DNA from: Trichobilharzia regenti
Lineage: Eukaryota; Platyhelminthes; Trematoda; Strigeidida; Schistosomatidae
DNA: 64,000 nt
NCBI GenBank assembly: GCA_944472135.2
Contig: OX235268.1
Location: forward strand, 7,384,589-7,448,588
Direction of reading: 5' to 3'
The notes beneath the pieces are model-generated. The model was not told the origin of the DNA, searched no databases, and saw only the letters and a program-made list of their open reading frames with translations. Within the stretch, counting starts at the first letter, position 1, and each line of letters opens with the position of its first letter. A program made the position numbers and the translations under genes. Positions 47,953-59,760 of this stretch are shown here, one piece after another.

Positions 47953-48353
47953 AATTCCATTATGGGTAAATTTTGTTTTGATAAAGTCTCACAGTGTTAG
48001 TTATACAGTAATGTTTACTGATGACGTTTCGAGCACAATTTATTACTGCTCATAATCATATCAAGGTAATCACACGACTTCCTAAATTCATTTATATACT
48101 TCCATTGTTTTTCTCTTGATTTTCACTTGATTTGATTGATAGTAGTATTTTCCATATTTCAGGTATGAGTGATGAGTCATTCCTATTGCATGTGTTGGGT
48201 ATAGACTTGATGAACAAGGATTCAGTAATCAACCTCTCTCTATCTCCACTTACCTAGATTACTTTTTAGAATTTTAACCCTCTCCCACCATCCTATTGTG
48301 TGGTTGTGTGTTAGTGCATGCATTGCAATCGCTGAACTTTTTTCTGAATTTCA
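47953..48353 (-). mobile_element. Self-inverted PLE, left arm
   Basis: Reverse complement of 48728-49115 with scattered differences. It carries the same C-terminal coding stretch (AIAMHAL..., then the CNRNNSSLIPEIW-type end) on the minus strand, here broken by stops, plus the same non-coding terminus with cgtttcgagcacaa. Confidence 0.8.
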
Positions 48354-48979
48354 TTAGGAAGATCATTAAAGGCCAAAAACAAAATGAAAATAATTCTGAA
48401 ACTAGTAATAATAACATAAATAAGAAAGAATATAAGTCATCCACAGTTATACCATATAAAGAGGGGACATCTGAGACACTACGTAGGATTCTGAATAAAA
48501 TAGGAATTAGGGTGGCATTTAAACCTACAAACTCACTTAGGGACAAGCTCTGTAGGTTAAAGGACCCAGTTGACCCAATTAGACAAAATAATATTATTTA
48601 CAAAATACCATGCAATGACTGTGAGGTCAACTACATAGGTCAAACTAGTAGGTCAGGGGTAGTCAGATTGTCAGAGCACAAAAATTTAGCTAAGGTAAGA
48701 ATGGTTAACCCCGAGAAGATAAGCAATTTAGAAAAAAGCTCAGCAATTGCAATGCATGCGCTAACACACAACCACACAATAGGATGGTGGGAGAGGGTTG
48801 AAATTCTAAAAGGTAGTCTAGGTAAGTGGAGAGAGAGGTTGATTACTGAATCCTTGTTCATCAAGTCTACACCCAACACATGCAATAGGAATAACTCATC
48901 ACTCATACCTGAAATATGGAAAATACTATTACCAATCAAATCAAGTGAAAATCAAGAGAAATATAATGGAAGTATATAA
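48353..48979 (+). CDS. Penelope-like element GIY-YIG C-terminal frame
   Basis: An open plus-strand frame (it can be read from 48296, but 48296-48353 belongs to the opposite arm, so the upstream methionine is an artefact of the inversion). In order: a lysine/asparagine-rich linker, VIPYKEGTSETLRRILNK, IGIRVAFKPTNSLRDKL, then IIYKIPCNDCEVNYIGQTSR (GIY-YIG core with the C-x2-C pair, about 48595-48655), VVRLSEHKN, HALTHNHTIGWWERVEIL, and a stop at 48977-48979. This is a 5'-truncated element, unusual here in keeping a frame of about 210 codons unbroken. The nuclease domain would cut target DNA in PLE retrotransposition, but there is no RT upstream. Confidence 0.8.
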   Translation: MRKIIKGQKQNENNSETSNNNINKKEYKSSTVIPYKEGTSETLRRILNKIGIRVAFKPTNSLRDKLCRLKDPVDPIRQNNIIYKIPCNDCEVNYIGQTSRSGVVRLSEHKNLAKVRMVNPEKISNLEKSSAIAMHALTHNHTIGWWERVEILKGSLGKWRERLITESLFIKSTPNTCNRNNSSLIPEIWKILLPIKSSENQEKYNGSI

Positions 48980-49115
48980 ATGAATTTAGGAAGTCGTGTG
49001 ATTACCTTGATATGATTATGAGCAGTAATGCCTTGTGCTCGAAACGTGGTCATCAGTAAACATTACTGTATAGCACTATGAGACCTTATCAAAACAAAAT
49101 TTACCCATAATGGAA
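48728..49115 (+). mobile_element. Self-inverted PLE, right arm
   Basis: Includes the end of the GIY-YIG frame and about 135 bases of 3' terminus up to the ttacccataatgga end. Reverse complement of 47953-48353. Confidence 0.8.
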
Positions 49116-49128
49116 TTTGATGATGTTA
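49116..49128 (+). repeat. Direct repeat flanking self-inverted PLE, right
   Basis: tttgatgatgtta, identical to 47901-47913. Interpreted as a target-site duplication. Confidence 0.65.
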
Positions 49129-49199
49129 ACGTAACTCTACTTATAAAAAGTTCAAACATAAAACATCATCGTTTGTGTGGCAGATTTCGACTTTTCTCA

Positions 49200-49390
49200 T
49201 ATGTGTGTGTGCATCAGTTTCAGAGTGAACATTTTATGGAAATGTAACAAAACTTTATGAAATGTAATCTGGAAATAATAGCTGTTACTTTAGAATTTTA
49301 TTTTCGACCTTTTAGGTTTTGTAGTGATAAGAAAATATAGCTTCATGAAGTTCTTAGTCATTTGGATGTTTAGTGAAAACTTGGGACAAT
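49200..49390. repeat. Diverged duplication block B, copy 2
   Basis: Partner of 32990-33180. Confidence 0.65.
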
Positions 49391-49570
49391 ATATAAAAAG
49401 GATAAGAACAACTTATGTCTACTTGCATCCCATTAAATATTTATTATATTTCTCCCATAAACTGTAGTGAGATAACGAGTATATTAAATGAAACAGGTGG
49501 AGGCATATATTCAGAAAACAGATGATATCACTAATAATAAGTCCATATACTATCGAATTTTCATTTATAC

Positions 49571-50905
49571 GGACATACCCATAAACTGTAAGCCTGAAGT
49601 CTCTGTGCTCCTTTTTGTATCTAATTGAATAATTTTGTGATTTAAGAACCCTTTTCAGATTGATTTATCCCTGTTTCTATACAGTGAAATCAATTCACCA
49701 CATCACTGTGAAACCTGTTTTTTACTTGTTAGTGACTTGTCAATCTTTAATCCACCTTACATTGATTCATCCTGGTAGTGCCTGTACTCGCTGCGTTATT
49801 TGGAAGTACACAAAACACATGCACGTTTTGTCGATTTCTAGATAAATTATCTAACGTTTGTTTGAGCAGTGTTTATGAAAAATCCTCGAAAAAATGACGA
49901 GGGGACAATACTTTGCGACTGATCTTCAAGTCAACCATGGCTGATGTGCATAGCTGATATTAATTTTTCCATGCACATAGAACTCAGTGATTGATTAATG
50001 TTGAATATGTAGGGATAATTGCACTTGTTTTTCCTGACCAAATCTGTTCTAACAGTTGTATTCATCAAATGTGAAACACTCTTATTTTTCCTAATGATTC
50101 TGTTGTCTCTGCTAAAATTGGTTAAAAAGCCATGAAAAAAGGTTTTCTAGATTTTCAGACCATTTGTATTTTAAACTAAATTGTTCAGTAAACACCTTAT
50201 TTATTTCACATATTTTAAACAATTACGCTGAGTTAATCTGAACTGGCCTGCACAACATGTGATTCCTTTCAGTATTCATAAATAACACTAGACCTTCCAG
50301 CGAATACATGTTCATGGATGAAAACATCGAAAATTCTAGATGTTAACGGTAAATTTCCACTCACTCACCATGAAGGATACTAGTCTCATAAAGCTTTATG
50401 TGGACGTATAAAATATCTTCAGCAAACTTCATTTCAATACAACATATTCTGTAGTAATCTTGATATTGTTGGAACTACCTTGAACATTTAAATGGATCCT
50501 TAGAAATACACTGAAACGTTGGTATTGTCCTCTAATTTTTTCCTACTATGCATAATGAGCCAAATCGCAAACAACCTCTGAAGAATATCTGATTTTACTG
50601 CCCAGAATAGGAGTCGCTTTACCAGAGCATAAATTATATAAATCTTATTCATATTTTAACATCAGTGATAGATTGGTTAGAAGTTGTATAGTCTGTCAGA
50701 TATTACTTCGAGTAAACACAGTAGCATTTCCAAACATCTGTGGATGTGTACAAAGCACTAAATGACCTCATCTGTAGAAACAGTTTGCCTTGATTTCCAC
50801 ATGTTAAGGCTGGGTAATAATTACCTTCCTTCAAGATATCATCTTGGTTATTCAATGCATACTACTTCCAAATATTTGCATGATTTGAAATGTAGAAGAG
50901 TAAAA
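49571..50905. other. No gene recognised
   Basis: AT-rich DNA. The last 200 bases before 50910 are possibly a decayed upstream part of the PLE RT, without diagnostic motifs. Confidence 0.3.
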
Positions 50906-50909
50906 CCAT

Positions 50910-51891
50910 GATGTGTGGCAATGGGGAGTCCATTGAGCCTGGTATTAGCTGACATCTTTATGACAAGTCTTGAGCAGACAAAGCTCAAGTGTACAATTGC
51001 TGAAACAACAGCCGACTACAGATACGTTGATGACACATTCATTGTATGCAATTAACTCTTCGTATCTATTAGACTCTTTCAACAATGTACACAAAAGCAT
51101 CACTTTTACGATGGAACATGAAGATGATGAAAAATTCCATACGACGCGACACTGTCTATCATACAGAAACATGGAGTGGTCTTTACTTGAATTTCAACAG
51201 CTTCTGCCCAGTGAAATACAAACGAACGCTGATGAAAACGCTTTTCTCTAGAGCGAAGAGAATATGTCCACCAAACAAACTATACAGTGAACTAATGCTT
51301 CTTGAAAAATGCTTGAAAGAAAATGGTTACTTACAAAGTTTCATTAACAAATATGGCAAGAATGAACTCAAGAGGCTTGATACAGCTACAGTGAGTCAGA
51401 AGCGTATTTTCTTCAAACTTGACTATAAGGGCGACAACATTATGAGAATGGTTAAAAGAAGTCTAAGCTCAGGCTTGTCTGGGACGTATCCTGAAGCGTT
51501 ATTAGTCTCTCTATCCCGAACAACCTCTTCATTGGTGAAGTCAAAGATTGACAAGTACCTCTCACATGTTACCTCCAACTGTTTATACCAATTTACATGT
51601 ATATACAGGAGCCGTTACATTGGAAGATTGAAGAGAAGGGTCTATGTCAGATTCTGCGAATATGTACCAAGGAGCCTGCGGTTAAAGGGATCGCATTGTT
51701 TGAGCTCTTCAGTCGCCAAACACCTGATTGACACAGGACACCAAGTAAATGTACTGGAATCATTCAAGATAATTAACAGAAAAAGTACCTCAGTTCTTCT
51801 CAGGTTCGCCGTAGCTACACCGATAAAAAGATTGAATCCTGAATTATGTGTCCAAAAAGAATCCGTTGTTAGACTTCAATTACCCTGGTGA
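50910..51891 (+). pseudogene. Penelope-like element RT plus GIY-YIG end
   Basis: Plus-strand order: VAMGSPLSLVLADIFMTSLE (RT motif B), DYRYVDDTFIVCN (motif C, 51015-51050), a shifted FNSFCPVKYKRTLMKTLFSRAKRICP (post-RT), ENGYLQSFINKYGKNELK, a segment around LSGTYPEALLVS, then YQFTCIYRSRYIGRLKRRVYVRF (GIY-YIG core, with the second cysteine replaced), HCLSSSVAKHLIDTGHQV, and the terminal NPELCVQKESVVRLQLPW with stop at 51889-51891. The last 800 bases are one open frame of 268 codons. The RT part is out of frame with it. Confidence 0.85.
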
Positions 51892-52152
51892 CTCACTTTC
51901 TATTAATTCTTTGTTTTCTAATTTTGTTAATTTTGTTAGCTTATCTTCTCACTCCATCCCTCCCTTTATTTCTTCGCTTGAGATAACTTCACTTGATCTT
52001 CTGAGTTCTGCTCACTGTATTACATAATCAACCTTTCATCCGACCTCATATGTACCCAGATTGTAAATTACGATCTTCTCTTATCTAATTACGTAACTAC
52101 TGATACATTTCTTTTCTTACAACCCCAACAACACAACTGTTAATCAATTTGT

Positions 52153-52198
52153 ATAAAATTGGTGGATGGTGGCTAGCAGTGGAATCCAGGATGCGCAT
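52153..52198 (+). repeat. 46-bp dispersed repeat, copy 1
   Basis: ataaaattggtggatggtgg ... ggaatccaggatgcgcat, matching 63938-63983 at 45 of 46 positions. It lies about 260 bases past the stop of the PLE and may be part of its 3' terminus. Confidence 0.75.
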
Positions 52199-52649
52199 GT
52201 TAATCAATTTTTTCAAGAAACTTCTCTCTACCAAGATATACATTTATATATGCATGTCGTAACACTTTAGACACCCTGTACATCTAAACGCCTTATTTGA
52301 CTATGACGCTCTGACAATATGCTTGCTAATGGACAAAGGTTTGTTAAAATTTTACACTTTTTATTCTTATTAACGAATTCAGATTGTACGCAGCTGATGA
52401 GAACCAACGAACTAAAATGGATCCAGATTATTGTGCGCGCCAATGTTTCTTCTTTCTTTGTTCAAAACTCAAAGTGAGTGCATAAACCTTAACATATTTC
52501 ACTGTTTTGATAAGAACAATGACACTCATAACAAAATCCAACGAAAAGTATCATAGCTCATCTGTCATAAATCAACTTATCTTGTTTACAAGTACAAGTG
52601 TTTTAATGTATGTGTGTGTGACAGACAAGCCGATGACATTGTGATCAGT

Positions 52650-53045
52650 TCTACTATTGCTGTTAATTCTATAACATCTACGTTTTCATTAGGTGTAACC
52701 AATAAATTTCAATGAGATATTCATCAAGTTAGTCAACACGATAACATTTCAACTCTCGATTTATCTCACTTTTGTTTTGTGTTACAGTGACATTTTACAT
52801 ATGCATATGTGATGTGAATGTAATTGTTTATCTTTTGGGATATTCCAGTGTAAAGTTTACACATAAATCTACCGGATGTAGAAAGAATGATTCTCAGTTT
52901 ATAAAAAGGTGATGGAACTTAATATAAGATCCAGTGAAATCTGAGAGAAGGTAGATCACTTGAGATGAATATCTGTAATACTGATGATTTTACTACGAAG
53001 AATAATAACTCAAAGTGAGAGATACTAAATTTGTTAGTGTAATAA
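52650..53045. repeat. Diverged duplication block C, copy 2
   Basis: Partner of 38290-38660. Confidence 0.65.
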
Positions 53046-53763
53046 TTTCAGAAAGGAAGTAAACGATGCTTTACTAAGAACTATGTCACGTGTCCAGTAT
53101 ATTTACGCGTCATCGCCTGCAGACCCCAGCTAATGAAAAAGATGAGTTTATTTGATAACCTACACAATAATCACTTAACCGAATACCGTTTGGACATGAT
53201 TGTGTGTTCGCAGTCGTATCAGTGCGTTCTCACAATGTCAGAAGGTGTTTTATATGGTCTCATGTCCTGCCGATTTTATTACGATTTTTAATTTTTTTCG
53301 GCATGATCATCGGAATCGGAGTTATTTTATGCTGATTTGATGAACAAAGGACCAGTATCACTTCTCAGTGACAAGAAACGACTAAATATCTCCCTGTTAT
53401 TAAATTTTTCCGTTTATCAACATTGTTCACCAAATGTTTTTCAGTCACTGAAATAGCTTTCATCATCCTCTCCTACAAGAATTCAACACTACAGTCAGTC
53501 TCAAGTACACAAGATAATGAAAAGACTTGATGAAAACAGAATTTACATCACAAAGAATGATACGAAAGTGAAAATGGATATGTGACTGAAGAATATCAAA
53601 TTTATTATGTGTTACTTATTTTAGGTGTAAGAAGTTTTACAGTATTTTCCAACTTTTTTTGCTAAATTTATCGTCTTTTAAATTTTTTCTTTGCGCAAAT
53701 TGTATTTTGAATGGTATGACGAATTCTCATGCAGTATACTTCATAGTTTTACTGTTATATAAG
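53046..53763. other. No gene recognised
   Basis: AT-rich sequence, nothing supportable. Confidence 0.3.
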
Positions 53764-53891
53764 GCGTTTATGTACACAACGGTAATTGGATTCGGTACGA
53801 CAGATAAATATTTCCGGATCAAATATGTTTACGGTGAACATAGATTATTTATTTACCAACGCGTCCATGAATGGAGCTGTGGGCTGCCTAT
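53764..53891 (+). other. Candidate internal exon, unassigned
   Basis: A plus-strand stretch bounded by an acceptor (actgttatataag) and a strong donor (gtgagtaag at 53892). It is open in the frame that reads TTDKYFRIKYVYGEHRLFIYQ and ends ...SCGLPM. No partner exons recognised. Weakly supported. Confidence 0.25.
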
Positions 53892-53892
53892 G

Positions 53893-54890
53893 TGAGTAAG
53901 CCTGATAATAATTATATTGTTTGACTATTAAAACAACAGGAATAAGTGAAAATAATATCGACTGTGCCAGATGGAAATCCGGGTCATGTTTACATTTCAA
54001 AAGGTAAACATTTCTCCAAAAAACTTTTAGCACAATGACCTGACAAGACGTTTGTCCAAGTCAGTCTGTCCTGTATGTGCCTTGACATCAGTGAGGTTTG
54101 CTATTGTGCGAATTTCCACCATACTAAAATGTTTTCGTGACCAAATGAGGAAAACGCTGCCCCGTCACCATGCATTTCAGGTTGTATCAGTCATTTTGTT
54201 TACGAACCCGTGAAAAATTCACTCAACTTTCAATCAGTTTGAATCTTTAAAGTGACAATTCTTTATGTCATAATTATTTTTTTTTTAAATACTTTTTAAC
54301 TTTGTGTATTTCAATTATGTGTTTCATTTTTTCACATAAACTGGCTTGACTAGTAAATGCGTGGTCGGATTGTTCGAAATGTATTGGGCAAATGCACTGC
54401 ATTGTGCAGATAATCTCTGCCTTCAAATGACACTGTCCAAATCAGGCTTGTGATTATTCTAATAGGCAGTTATTATTATTTCTTATTAATTCTTTCTTGC
54501 GGTAGGCATTCCGAATGAAATGAAAGATCAGCGACTCCCTAAATGATATCATTCCATAAACAAACTTGAAATTATTCATTTCCCTATAATCTAATGTCTT
54601 TTTCATTCATCAAGCAAAAGCATTCGTGAGGAAATCTTTGTGAAAGACGACTGGAACTTTCTTAATGCTGCAAGGATAGAAACCTGTAGAGATATCTTAG
54701 ACGGAAATAACCCAAGGAATGGCTCGCTACTTAAACACTGAGGCTGTTCAAGGCGAGGAAGATTTTGAGGCAGAATAAAGACCAATACAGAGATAGTGAA
54801 CGAAAGCAGTCGCTCTCTAGTACCATGAACAAACGAGTGAACTTGAGAGCTGGGAATGAGAATAAATATTTTTAAGACACTGGCACCACT
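53893..54890. other. No gene recognised
   Basis: A long minus-strand frame (54603-55037) overlaps a SINE and is not considered coding. Confidence 0.3.
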
Positions 54891-55127
54891 GTGCGTCGGT
54901 GGTATAGCGGTTAGGAAGCTCGCCAACCATGCACATGGTCCGGGGTTCGACCCCTGCCCAACGCACTCCTTTACCTCGTTAAGCCAAAAATAATGCCGGT
55001 AAAGAGGAAAAGTTGGGCATGAGGCTAGCAAGTCCATCCTGTAAAATAAACACTGCTACAGAAACTTAGAGCCACTAGCTTGAAGCCCTATGTTCCACTG
55101 GGGAACGTGAAGGAAAAATTAAAAAAT
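54891..55127 (+). mobile_element. tRNA-derived SINE, family B
   Basis: gtgcgtcggtggtatagcgg head, B box ggttcgaccc, body with ctcctttacctcgttaagcc and ggtaaagaggaaaagttgg, and 3' end cttgaagccctatgttcc then actggggaacg and an A-rich tail. Best preserved family B copy. Confidence 0.85.
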
Positions 55128-55648
55128 TTAAGACGCTGGCAATCAAAGCTTACTTAGAGATATAATTATTCAACTGTCATTGTTTTCAATAGGAATGTTC
55201 AGTTCCAAGCGAAAGGCAATCACGTTTGATATCCATCTGACTTTGTGTATAACAGTGGAAGCTGAAAAGCAGATGGCCACTTAAGGGACTTCTTTCCTTG
55301 CGATATCACTATGGCTGTCATTTATGTTTCTTTTCCTTTCATCTGTTATGCGTTACCAGCTGATAATAAGCCAATACTGCTGAAATAATATTCTGCCTAA
55401 TATTTAGATTTTCATTGTTAGCAAATAAACATGAAGCAGAAATAAAGGAACTGCAGTTTAATAACCTTATGATAACATGTACAAATGCTCAAACAAATAA
55501 AATCTAATAAAATATAAATGGAGTGATGTAGTAATACTAATTAAATAAAGTGATCCATACTAACAAGTGTAAATATAAGGAAGCGGAATACTTAGACGAT
55601 TTACTTACGTCACTTGAACTTGGCACTTGATTTGTGCTCATCAAAGCA
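55128..55648. other. 3' flank of the minus-strand gene
   Basis: No repeat recognised. Presumably the 3' untranslated and downstream region of the gene at 55649-57374. An aataaa-type signal on the minus strand is not clearly placed. Confidence 0.3.
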
Positions 55649-57374
55649 TTATAATGCATTCAAGTTATCTAAAGGGGCATCTTCAATATGAGCAACATAC
55701 TGAAGTCGAGGAGATGAACTAACGTTAATTGGTGGGTTCATCATAGGATCGCTGCTTGATCCTTTCACAGGTACTGAGGTGCTTCTTGAAAGAAAAATGG
55801 TTAAGTAGATGATTTTTCATTAAATAATAATTGTGTTACTGAAATTAATAAGCCAAGAAATACGATAACAAGTATTTTTTATATATAAGTGTGGTTCATA
55901 TCACCTGAGCAAATGGCATCTACCCAACTGGTCGCAGATTTGTATCACCCTATAGCTATACAAGCCTCGCCAACCAGGTAATATTATCAGCAGTGAAATG
56001 TTAAATGTGTTAAGTGTTTGATGCATGAGGAATCAGTTCACTTGAAGAAATAAGCCACGTTGTATGTGTGAAGTGCTTGCTAAATATTGTTTTTACTGAT
56101 AACAACCTCGAACACTAACCAAATTAAAATGACTCGTTATCCTACAGCCTAAAATAGGCATTTAAGACTGAGCTTCAATAGAGAGATTGAGTTGAGTTTG
56201 TATTTAGAGGTCCAATTATTTAGGATTACTGAAATCCACGTTACGTTCTTGTCCCTTCATACACCTTTCTACAGTTGTTTCACTTTCTGATTTAACAAAG
56301 AAGTACATTTGAATTCCTTAGGTGATGGATAGCCTTATTCCCACAGTTTTCACCATCTTTTCTGCAGAACATGTCTAGTGATTAATTCATTATGAAGTAA
56401 GTATCCTTTTCAATGTTTACTTCAAAACAATTTCCATTTTTTAAAATTTTTCTTTGATTTAGCTGTCAAGTGAAATTGTATGAAACGAAAAAGTTTTAGC
56501 ATGTTACATTGGATTGGAAAATAGCACATTGGTGACCTGCTTGAAGCAATGGACTACCTACAAATCATCCAGCTTGGTGTTCCTACTTTTTTCGTCTCTC
56601 TCTCTCTCTCTGTTGTTTTAAACATTCAGTTATATATAAATACACCAGACAGTGGCATAAACTCATGTATAACTTCATCAGACTTCCAACCCACCACTGT
56701 GTACTTCAAGGAGACATGTAATATGCTGTCGGTGAACATTTTTCACGCGGAGATAATAATTCGAAGAAACCACATTGAGAATTGTTTATTATATTTATGA
56801 ATCTGAAATAACAGACACTTCAAAACATTGGTAAAAATAATATAAATAGTAGACATGCACAAAGATACGCTAAACTTACACTTTGTATTCTATACACACT
56901 ACAGTCTCACATACAAGTACTCATCCTTTTCTGGCCGGAATAGTGTTCTCAACATCTCTTTACCAGGTTGGTCTACGTAAAAGACAATGGCAAAAATTAA
57001 ATATTTATTACGAAAAACGGCAGAAAACAAAAGAAAAGTCAACTTGTAACGATTGAGAAATTATCTACAGCCCGTTAGAGAGAGAGCGGCAAACTAGTCA
57101 TTAAAAACATTTGTACTGTTTTGTAAACATTTACCGGAAAGAAGTTTGAATTTGTAGATATTTTCAAAGTATGTGGACAAATATTTGTACTGTCCTCTGT
57201 AGGATACTTCATCAATACTCTGGACATATCTTTTTATTTGTTTAAATAAACAATCATGTTTGTCACGTAAACACTCCAAATAAGAGTCCATTCTGAATTT
57301 ATTATACCCATTACAAATGTAGATGTTTGTCAAATGAGATAATAATTTGTGAATTTGCATCGAAATACGCTCAA
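55649..57374 (-). CDS. C-terminal exons of an unrecognised host gene
   Basis: Three minus-strand exons join in phase. The first is 57374-57135 (240 nt; acceptor cgtcttcctag, donor G|gtaaat). The second is 56972-56915 (58 nt; acceptor ttttacgtag, donor gtatgt). The third is 55784-55649 (136 nt including the TAA stop; acceptor ttttctttcaag). The first exon reads ERISMQIHKLLSHLTNIYIC, then FRMDSYLECLRDKHDCLFKQ and KYLSTYFENIYKFKLLS. The second reads QPGKEMLRTLFRPEKDEY. The third is a Ser/Pro-rich tail ending in RLQYVAHIEDAPLDNLNAL. Both junction codons fit (G|AC and TT|A). The composition looks like a soluble cytoplasmic protein: no membrane segment, many aromatic residues and acidic/basic pairs. 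I do not recognise the family. The gene must continue upstream at higher coordinates. The next exon should end with one base of a codon. Confidence 0.6.
56594..56611. repeat. (TC)n microsatellite
   Basis: Alternating tc run inside the last intron of the minus-strand gene. Confidence 0.9.
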
Positions 57375-59229
57375 CTAGGAAGACGTAGTATCATCCAGGT
57401 ACCGATTTATGTGCTTAACTGAATATGTCAGTCGAAACAGGCAGATGTTGTGTGCGTAGGACTAATTTTCTGCCAATATGTCATAATCAGTAGGATGCAG
57501 ACAGTCATAAGTGAGGACAGGCATTCAGCAAAGAACATCTATTAACAACACTGTTATATACCACTGTTTGACGGAAGTATAACATCACAGGTTGTTGGGT
57601 TCCGTCACAGTAGATGAATAGGTAACGGACTTGCTAGCTCACCTAAGGGTTTCGATTTCGTCTGATATCAGGGGTGTGTGCCGTTGAGGAGTTCAGAAAC
57701 TGGAGAAAACAGCATTTCATTATTCCTTGATTCTGCAGTCGGATTTTTATCGGAATCGATTCGTGACCCATAATGAAACCATCCAAGTCCCTGCAGCCTA
57801 TTATATATTTACATATACTTAACAAGTTCTCAGCATTAAAATAAATCATAGAGCATTTAAGGCTGTATTCAATTTAAGCAAAGACGGAAGCTTTCTATAA
57901 TTTGAAAAAAAAGAAATAGCCCCTAGTCAGAAGACTATTTTGCTCATGAGCAACTTGTGTTTCGCAACACTTAGCACTGTGTGTCTGCAAAACCCTTTGG
58001 GACTTCTCAGATTTTTTTATATTTTCAGATCTGCATACTTTAGATGCGGATCACACGATTTCATTGGATCATATCATTAAGTTGTGTGGTCAAGTCTAGA
58101 CGCCTAAATACCGAATTTATTTTTCTCTAAAATGAGCTACAAGATGCGGTAGACAGAATGAAATGATTTCCACATATTTAATTTGTCTTTCAACTTTAAA
58201 GAATGCCGATTATTGATAGTATTAGTACTGCACCACCCGTAGGGTTTCAGTTTCCGTTGATATTTTTGGAATGAATCTAATATCTACATTCAGACATGTG
58301 AGCGTTTGAAGCTTTATTAGTTATTATGACAAGGAATATCAGCAAAGGGCTGGAGAACATCCAATAAGCAGGATAAAACATTAATCTCGGACTTCATGGC
58401 AAGCCTTAGATTTAGGAATATGAATCGTACTGCGTATATGTGTGATTAGCTGTAAATTAATTTCACAATATTAATTCATTCCTCGAGCCAACTGTCACAA
58501 TAACCTCACGAAATGTTATTATTTTGACCAATAGAAACTAATCCTCATCAGCTTGTCATCGGTGGCAAATTCTTATAATTTAACGTAGAGTACTTTTTCA
58601 TGAATTTGAATATATAATTATCATCACTTAGATTGAGGACTAATTAGTGTCATGGGCCTAGTCCTATGTTTGCCACAAGCTAAATTATATCAGAAAAGTT
58701 TGCAATGTAAACATTATGTTAGGTGGCTCACCATCGAAGTCGTAACATAGGACATTTGAGGGCATTCGGCAGGAAGCCTTGGATCTAGGTTTCATGCTCG
58801 TTAATACAACAGTCGCCGAACGAACATGAGATACTGCAACGTTTTAGGTAGAACTTGATGACGATTGCCAGCACACACCGAACTTTAGTCTATGGCTTCC
58901 TGCCGATTGCTTCCAAGTATCTGATAAGAAAAATAACATTTCTACTAATGAGAAACCGAATTCATAGTTGAGTTAAGTAAAAAGTCATTCTATGCAATTA
59001 ACACATGACTTCAAGGTCCAAAGTAAGGAGAAATAGACAAGAGTATGGATATTGTTTACTTGACCGCAGACTAACTGAGGATCTTTCATTAGCCTTTCTG
59101 TACCAGGAGACGAACGAATTCACTGATTCGAACATACACAGATGCATTGATTTTTAGCAACGGGGCAATTGAATAAGAAACCGGATCGACAATAATACGA
59201 AAAGTGTAACTATCAAAAATTAGCAGAAC
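57375..59229. other. Probable intron of the minus-strand gene; no exon confirmed
   Basis: 57643-57797 (minus) has splice-like borders and an open frame, but the frame needed to join the next exon carries a TGA, so it is not accepted. The string ggcaggaagcc occurs in inverted orientation near 58770 and 58900, indicating a small palindromic repeat. Confidence 0.35.
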
Positions 59230-59760
59230 TAATGATGAGGTCTACTAGACGAAGTGACATTTTTCAAAATATGTAATCCTGACTGAAAAGTGCTTGAAGT
59301 GAGCACGTCTACTACCATTCCAATTTGATTGAAGTAGTTTCTGTTTGCAGTGACTAAAATATTTGTGTGTAGTCTCGCACTTAACGTTATTCCACATTTG
59401 TGTGCACTTATAAATTCAAATGCACCTGTGGTGATAGTTATATTGGGCGTATTACTAGACAGCCTAGCCAACGTGTTAGTAAACATCTCCCATCGTGGTT
59501 TGGAAATGGACAGACACATACAATCCGTAGCTCAATTTTGTCACATTGAATTAATAGTGGTCATGTGGTCGAGAAAACGAGAGCTTTCAGAGTAATTCAT
59601 CGTATCCCACCGAATCTTTCCAATATAGTTTGTATTCGTCTACTGCACACAGCTGAGGCAGGTGATAGATATTCGAACTATTAAACATGAACTTTGCATT
59701 CAAAAGAATTTTAGTACAGTAATTATCCCTCCGTTGGCCTATTAAGGCACAACCAACTAG
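59230..59760 (+). pseudogene. Penelope-like element C-terminus, GIY-YIG well preserved
   Basis: Plus-strand translation contains FKCTCGDSYIGRITRQPSQR followed by VSKHLPSWFGNG (GIY-YIG core with the C-x-C-G pair, YIGR, and downstream H; about 59410-59515). After one stop come FRVIHRIPPN, LSNIVCIRLLHTAEA, HELCIQKNFSTVIIPPLAY and the final stop near 59748. The core residues are intact. The RT is absent. Confidence 0.8.

Noticed and set aside
48020..48040. ctgatga next to cgtttcgagc in the PLE terminus
   Set aside because: No GAAA in the right place on the same strand and no stems; it is simply the conserved PLE end also seen at 28200 and 49040.
48296..48352. Methionine start of the GIY-YIG frame at 48296
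   Set aside because: This part lies in the opposite-orientation arm, so the N-terminal residues are created by the inversion junction.
54603..55037. 144-codon minus-strand frame
   Set aside because: Its upstream half is antisense to a family B SINE; no motif in the rest.
57643..57797. Minus-strand exon candidate with ag and gtgagc borders
   Set aside because: The frame needed to join the next exon (57374) contains a TGA; the fully open frame does not match the phase.
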